Source: an uncultured Acidobacteriota bacterium (GTDB taxonomy: Bacteria; Acidobacteriota; Thermoanaerobaculia; Gp7-AA8). Taken from it: a DNA stretch of 56,351 nucleotides. Positions 53,234 through 56,351 of this stretch are shown here, piece after piece; the first letter of the stretch is position 1, and the number at the start of each line of letters is the position of its first letter. The stretch lies in NCBI GenBank assembly GCA_937870635.1, contig CALMZP010000132.1:1-56351 (forward strand), in the 5' to 3' direction. The notes under the pieces are model-generated. The model ran no database searches. It was not told the DNA's origin and was given only the letters and a program-made list of their open reading frames with translations. Position numbers and translations under genes: made by a program.

Positions 53234-54349
53234 GTGCCGACACGCAGAACATTCATCAGCGGATCCATCGCCGCCGGAACACTCCTCGCCACCGGAGCGC
53301 TCGCTGCCCAGAAAAAGCCCGAAAAGGCTTCCAGGCCTCTTCGCATCCTCATCCTCGGCGGCACCGGATTCATCGGGCCCCATCAGGTCCGCTACGCCGT
53401 GGATCGCGGCCACAAGGTCACGATGTTCAATCGCGGCAAGACCAACCCGACCCTCTTCCCGAACGTCGAGCATCTCGAGGGCGATCGCAACGGAAAGCTC
53501 GACGCGCTCGAGAACCGCGAATGGGATGCCGTGATCGACAACCCGTCCACGCTGCCGCGGTGGGTTCGCGACTCCGCTCAGTTGCTCAAGGAAAAGGCCG
53601 GACAGTACGTGTTCATCTCGACGCTCTCTGTCTACAAGGACAACTCGAAGGTCGGGATGGACGAGAGCGACCCGGTCGCAACGCTCGCCGACCCGACTGT
53701 CGAGCAGATCACGGGCGAGACCTACGGCGGACTGAAGGCGCTCGCCGAAGAGGAAGCGCGCAAAGCGTTCGGAGATCGCGCGACGATCATTCGTCCCGGA
53801 CTGATCGTCGGGCCCGGAGACAACACCGACCGGTTCACGTACTGGCCTGTGCGCATCGCGCGCGGCGGCGACGTGCTCGCTCCCGGCGATCCGAACAACC
53901 CAGTCCAGATCATCGACGCGCGCGACCTCGGCGAATGGACGATCCGCCTCGTCGAAAACAGGACCTTCGGGACGATGAACGCGATCGGACCCGCGGGCCA
54001 GCTGACGATGGCGGAGATGCTCGGTGGAATTCGCGCGGTCGTGCCGGGCTCCGTGCCGGTGACGCTGCACTGGGTGCCCGCCGACTTTCTCGAAGCGCAG
54101 AAGGTCGCCCCGTGGAGCGACATGCCGGTCTGGATTCCCGCCGAGGGTGAGTACGCCGGGTTCGGGCGCCGCTCGAATCAGAAGGCGATCGCAGCCGGGC
54201 TGACGTTCCGTCCGCTCGCGGACACCGCCCAAGCGACGCTCGAGTTTCACCACTCGCGCAGCGAGGAACGTAGAGCGAAGCTGCGCGCAGGAATCGCTCC
54301 GGAACGCGAGGCGGGAGTGATCGCCGCCTGGAAATCGAAGAAGGCCTGA
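53234..54349 (+). CDS. Tat-exported NAD-dependent epimerase/dehydratase-like protein
   Basis: A 371-aa protein with a twin-arginine signal (RRTFISGSIAAGTLLATGAL) ahead of an SDR fold. The nucleotide-binding loop is ILGGTGFIGPH; FISTLSVYKDN fits the SDR strand carrying the catalytic Ser, and a possible Tyr lies in GETYGGLKALAEEEA with a YxxxK motif. The enzyme appears to be exported folded with its nucleotide. GTG 53234 has GGAGGT ten bases upstream. Such Tat-SDR proteins occur in several soil phyla; the substrate, perhaps a nucleotide-free sugar, is unknown. Confidence 0.85.
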   Translation: MPTRRTFISGSIAAGTLLATGALAAQKKPEKASRPLRILILGGTGFIGPHQVRYAVDRGHKVTMFNRGKTNPTLFPNVEHLEGDRNGKLDALENREWDAVIDNPSTLPRWVRDSAQLLKEKAGQYVFISTLSVYKDNSKVGMDESDPVATLADPTVEQITGETYGGLKALAEEEARKAFGDRATIIRPGLIVGPGDNTDRFTYWPVRIARGGDVLAPGDPNNPVQIIDARDLGEWTIRLVENRTFGTMNAIGPAGQLTMAEMLGGIRAVVPGSVPVTLHWVPADFLEAQKVAPWSDMPVWIPAEGEYAGFGRRSNQKAIAAGLTFRPLADTAQATLEFHHSRSEERRAKLRAGIAPEREAGVIAAWKSKKA

Positions 54350-54377
54350 TCGCCGGGCGCTTTCTCTTTTTGGTCGT

Positions 54378-54405
54378 TTGCGGCTGAGCCTGCTGGCTTT
54401 ATCAT
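54378..54405 (+). promoter_or_regulatory. Predicted promoter of the DUF5684 gene
   Basis: TTGCGG (54378-54383), a 16-bp spacer and TATCAT (54400-54405) form a plausible sigma70 promoter, followed by a strong AAGGAGGAAGG ribosome site before ATG 54453. Confidence 0.45.
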
Positions 54406-54452
54406 CGTAGGTCATCCCCCAACAACTGAATCAGAAGGAGGAAGGCTCGTCC

Positions 54453-54872
54453 ATGCAGAACCTTTTCGCGTTCATGCTCTTCCAGGAGTTTTCCGCAGGC
54501 GAGGAGGCGGCCGCGGGCGCCGTCGGCACAGGTTTCATGATCGTGGTATTCGCCCTCGTCGTATTGATGATCGCGGCAATGTGGAAGATCTTCGTCAAGG
54601 CGGGAGAACCGGGTTGGGCGGCGATCGTTCCGATCTACAACCTCTACATCATTCTCAAGATCGCCGGCAAACCGGGCTGGTGGCTTCTGCTTTTCCTGAT
54701 CCCGGTGGTCAACTTCGTAGTGGCGATCATGACGTACATCTCCTTCGCGCAGGCGTTCGGAAAAGGCGTGGGCTTCGCGCTCGGCCTGCTGTTCCTCGGC
54801 GTGATCTTCTTCCCGATCCTGGCGTGGGGCGACTCGAGGTATTCGGGAGTCCCGCAGACCGCAACGGCGTAA
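54453..54872 (+). CDS. DUF5684 small membrane protein
   Basis: A 139-aa protein with four predicted helices: GTGFMIVVFALVVLMIAAMW, a PGWAAIVPIYNLYIILKIAG motif that defines the family, PGWWLLLFLIPVVNFVVAIM, and GFALGLLFLGVIFFPILAWG. The last residues SRYSG are also typical. In other proteins this module lies next to signal peptidase-like domains; alone its role is unknown. ATG 54453 with a strong ribosome site. Confidence 0.88.
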   Translation: MQNLFAFMLFQEFSAGEEAAAGAVGTGFMIVVFALVVLMIAAMWKIFVKAGEPGWAAIVPIYNLYIILKIAGKPGWWLLLFLIPVVNFVVAIMTYISFAQAFGKGVGFALGLLFLGVIFFPILAWGDSRYSGVPQTATA

Positions 54873-54878
54873 CCGGAG

Positions 54879-54908
54879 TGGAGCGCGGGAGAGGCTGCCC
54901 GCGCTCCA
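54879..54908. repeat. R1 short hairpin
   Basis: TGGAGCGCGGG / CCCGCGCTCCA, an 11-bp perfect stem with loop AGAGGCTG, lies seven bases after the DUF5684 stop. It belongs to the R1 family but has a shortened core, and could act as terminator though no T-tract follows. Confidence 0.8.
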
Positions 54909-54934
54909 TGCCCCTCTCTCCGTAGTACCGTTCG

Positions 54935-56236
54935 ATGGTCATGTTTCAGACCATCGCCCTCGAGATCGTCGTCATCTTTCTGCTGGTACTGGCCAACGGT
55001 GTCTTCGCGATGAGCGAGATCGCCGTCGTTTCTTCACGCAAAGCGCGGCTTCACCATCTGGCTCGCCAGGGCAGCCGGCGAGCCGCTGACGCGCTCCGTC
55101 TGGCCGAGAACCCGGACCGTTTCCTCTCGACCGTTCAGATCGGAATCACGCTCATCGGCGTCGCGGCCGGGGCATTCGGCGGCGCCACGATTGCGGCGCA
55201 GCTCGATTCGTACCTGGAGACCATTCCCGGAGTCAGCGCGTACAGCGAAGCGATCGGTGTAGGCGTCGTCGTCCTCGGCATCACCTATCTCTCGCTCATC
55301 ATCGGAGAGCTCGTACCGAAACGCCTGGCGCTCAATGCACCCGAGCGGATCGCAACCGTGGTCGCTCCAGGAATGAATTTCCTCTCGCGACTAGCCTCGC
55401 CGGCCGTGAGTTTCCTGGGCTTCTCGACCAATCTCGTGATGCGCCTCCTGCGGGTCAAGCCGCGCAAGGAATCTCCGATCACGCCCGAAGAACTGCGTGT
55501 CCTGCTTCATCAGGGCGTTGCCGGAGGAACCATCGGCACCGAAGAGAGCGAGATCCTCGATCGCGCGCTTCGCCTGGCGGAGCGTCCCGTGCGCGCGGTG
55601 ATGACTCCGCGGGTCGAGATGACGTGGCTGGATCTCGGCCGCCCGATCGAAGAGCTGCGCGAGACGGCACGGATGAGCCCCCATCATCGCTTTCCCGCTG
55701 CACTCGATCGCATCGATCAGCTGCGCGGCGTACTGACCCTCAAGGATCTGTGGAGCGAAGGTGTCGACACGACGGCCGCCCTCTCGAAACACCTCGCCCA
55801 GCCGCTGATGGTCCCCGAGGCGTCGTCGGCACTTTCTCTCCTGCAGCGATTCCGCGAGACCCGCAATCATCTCGCCATCGTCATCGATGAGTTCGGAGGC
55901 GTGGAAGGTATCGTCACTCCAATTGACATCCTCGAGGCACTCGTCGGCGAACTGCCGGAAGCCGGCGAGGCGTACGAACCGTCGATCGTTCGGCGCGCCG
56001 ACGGATCATGGTCTGTCGATGCCGCAATCGATCTCGAAGAGTTCAAGACGAGAACGTCGATGTTCGCCCTCCCGGGCCAGAAAGAAGAGGAGTTCCAGAC
56101 GCTGGCCGGGTATGTGATCACCCACGCCGGAAAGATCCCGCGGCTCGGCGACGTCATCACGATCGGCGATTACCGGTTCGAGATCATCGACGTCGATGGA
56201 CGGCGGATCGACCGGATCCTGGTTTCGCACGAGTAG
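54935..56236 (+). CDS. HlyC/CorC (CNNM) family transporter
   Basis: A 433-aa protein. DUF21 membrane domain (about 5-190) has LANGVFAMSEIAVVSSRKARL, STVQIGITLIGVAAGAFGG and LIIGELVPKRLALN; two CBS domains (about 210-330) include RAVMTPRVEMTWLD and LAIVIDEFGGVEGIVTPIDI; the C-terminal CorC_HlyC domain covers about 345-433 (WSVDAAIDLEEF, DRILVSHE). This fold is linked to magnesium or cobalt efflux. ATG 54935 or 54941. Confidence 0.94.
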   Translation: MVMFQTIALEIVVIFLLVLANGVFAMSEIAVVSSRKARLHHLARQGSRRAADALRLAENPDRFLSTVQIGITLIGVAAGAFGGATIAAQLDSYLETIPGVSAYSEAIGVGVVVLGITYLSLIIGELVPKRLALNAPERIATVVAPGMNFLSRLASPAVSFLGFSTNLVMRLLRVKPRKESPITPEELRVLLHQGVAGGTIGTEESEILDRALRLAERPVRAVMTPRVEMTWLDLGRPIEELRETARMSPHHRFPAALDRIDQLRGVLTLKDLWSEGVDTTAALSKHLAQPLMVPEASSALSLLQRFRETRNHLAIVIDEFGGVEGIVTPIDILEALVGELPEAGEAYEPSIVRRADGSWSVDAAIDLEEFKTRTSMFALPGQKEEEFQTLAGYVITHAGKIPRLGDVITIGDYRFEIIDVDGRRIDRILVSHE

Positions 56237-56238
56237 GG

Positions 56239-56351
56239 GTGCGGCAGCTTGGAGGGCGTCTCAAATGCCGCCGTGGGCGGGCGAGGTCGCCCGCCCTCCA
56301 CCGTGCTCGGATTCTTGCGAAGATCAGTGGAGCGCGGGCGACCTCGCCCGC
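56239..56351. repeat. R1 copies at the window end
   Basis: The TGCGGCAGCTTGG module (56240) is followed by an R1 palindromic core (GGGCGGGCGAGGTCGCCCGCC, 20-base core within 56267-56289) and, after about 35 bp, another R1 half starting at 56329 (GTGGAGCGCGGGCGACCTCG) that is cut by the window end. Confidence 0.85.

Overview
This 56-kb window is GC-rich bacterial DNA, densely packed with genes on both strands. It opens with the 5' portion of a 16S rRNA gene on the minus strand. The 16S sequence, the menaquinone pathway, many lipoproteins, DUF1206 and SWIB proteins and oxygen-dependent ring cleavage suggest an aerobic soil-type bacterium, probably an Acidobacteriota (Thermoanaerobaculia-like). 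That assignment is from memory and would need a 16S search.

Layout. (1) 1-1.2 kb: 16S rRNA with a boxA-like leader site and a good sigma70 promoter; then about 0.5 kb without genes. (2) 1.7-10 kb, minus strand: a tightly coupled menaquinone operon menF-menD-menH-menB-menA-menE ending in a YfhO-like membrane protein; menC is not here. (3) 10-15.4 kb, plus strand: ubiE/menG coupled to the threonine genes thrA (aspartokinase-homoserine dehydrogenase), thrB, thrC. (4) 15.6-22.2 kb, mostly minus: SWIB protein, a 52-aa remnant of an outer-membrane protein, a methyltransferase, cstA, a GNAT protein, gluQ, glgP. (5) 22.3-29.2 kb, minus: tyrosine/homogentisate catabolism (HPPD, homogentisate dioxygenase, fumarylacetoacetase) with a conserved unknown protein coupled between the last two, plus a UbiE paralogue and a DEAD-box helicase. 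(6) 29.3-33.4 kb: trmJ, GNAT, lipoprotein hydrolase, DUF1206 and a CAP-domain protein. (7) 33.5-49.2 kb: a purine/urate catabolic region: xdhC, allantoinase, a two-component pair, an allantoicase-OHCU decarboxylase fusion, HIU hydrolase, a DUF6986 TIM-barrel protein, PuuD urate oxidase without its cytochrome domain, xanthine dehydrogenase large and small subunits separated by an opposite-strand D-aminoacylase-like gene, and a MOSC-aldo/keto reductase fusion. (8) 49.3-56.2 kb: a MetE-like methyltransferase abruptly joined to the 3' part of a hybrid histidine kinase, a dienelactone-hydrolase lipoprotein, an AI-2E transporter, a Tat-exported epimerase-like protein, DUF5684 and a CorC/HlyC protein.

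Working together, the purine genes would take hypoxanthine/xanthine to urate, 5-hydroxyisourate, OHCU, allantoin, allantoate and ureidoglycolate. The tyrosine genes would take 4-hydroxyphenylpyruvate to fumarate and acetoacetate, except for a missing maleylacetoacetate isomerase. The men genes supply menaquinone.

The most striking non-coding signal is a set of at least seven families of interspersed inverted repeats. Four are built from tandem 7-bp units (GGATTTT, GGACCTT, CCGTTAA, TGCTTGG) facing each other across a spacer. Nearly all copies begin or end within a few bases of a stop codon, and two copies have been absorbed in frame into proteins (MenD and the YfhO-like protein). A second pattern is a TANNNT box 7-9 bp upstream of several start codons, suggesting leaderless transcripts.
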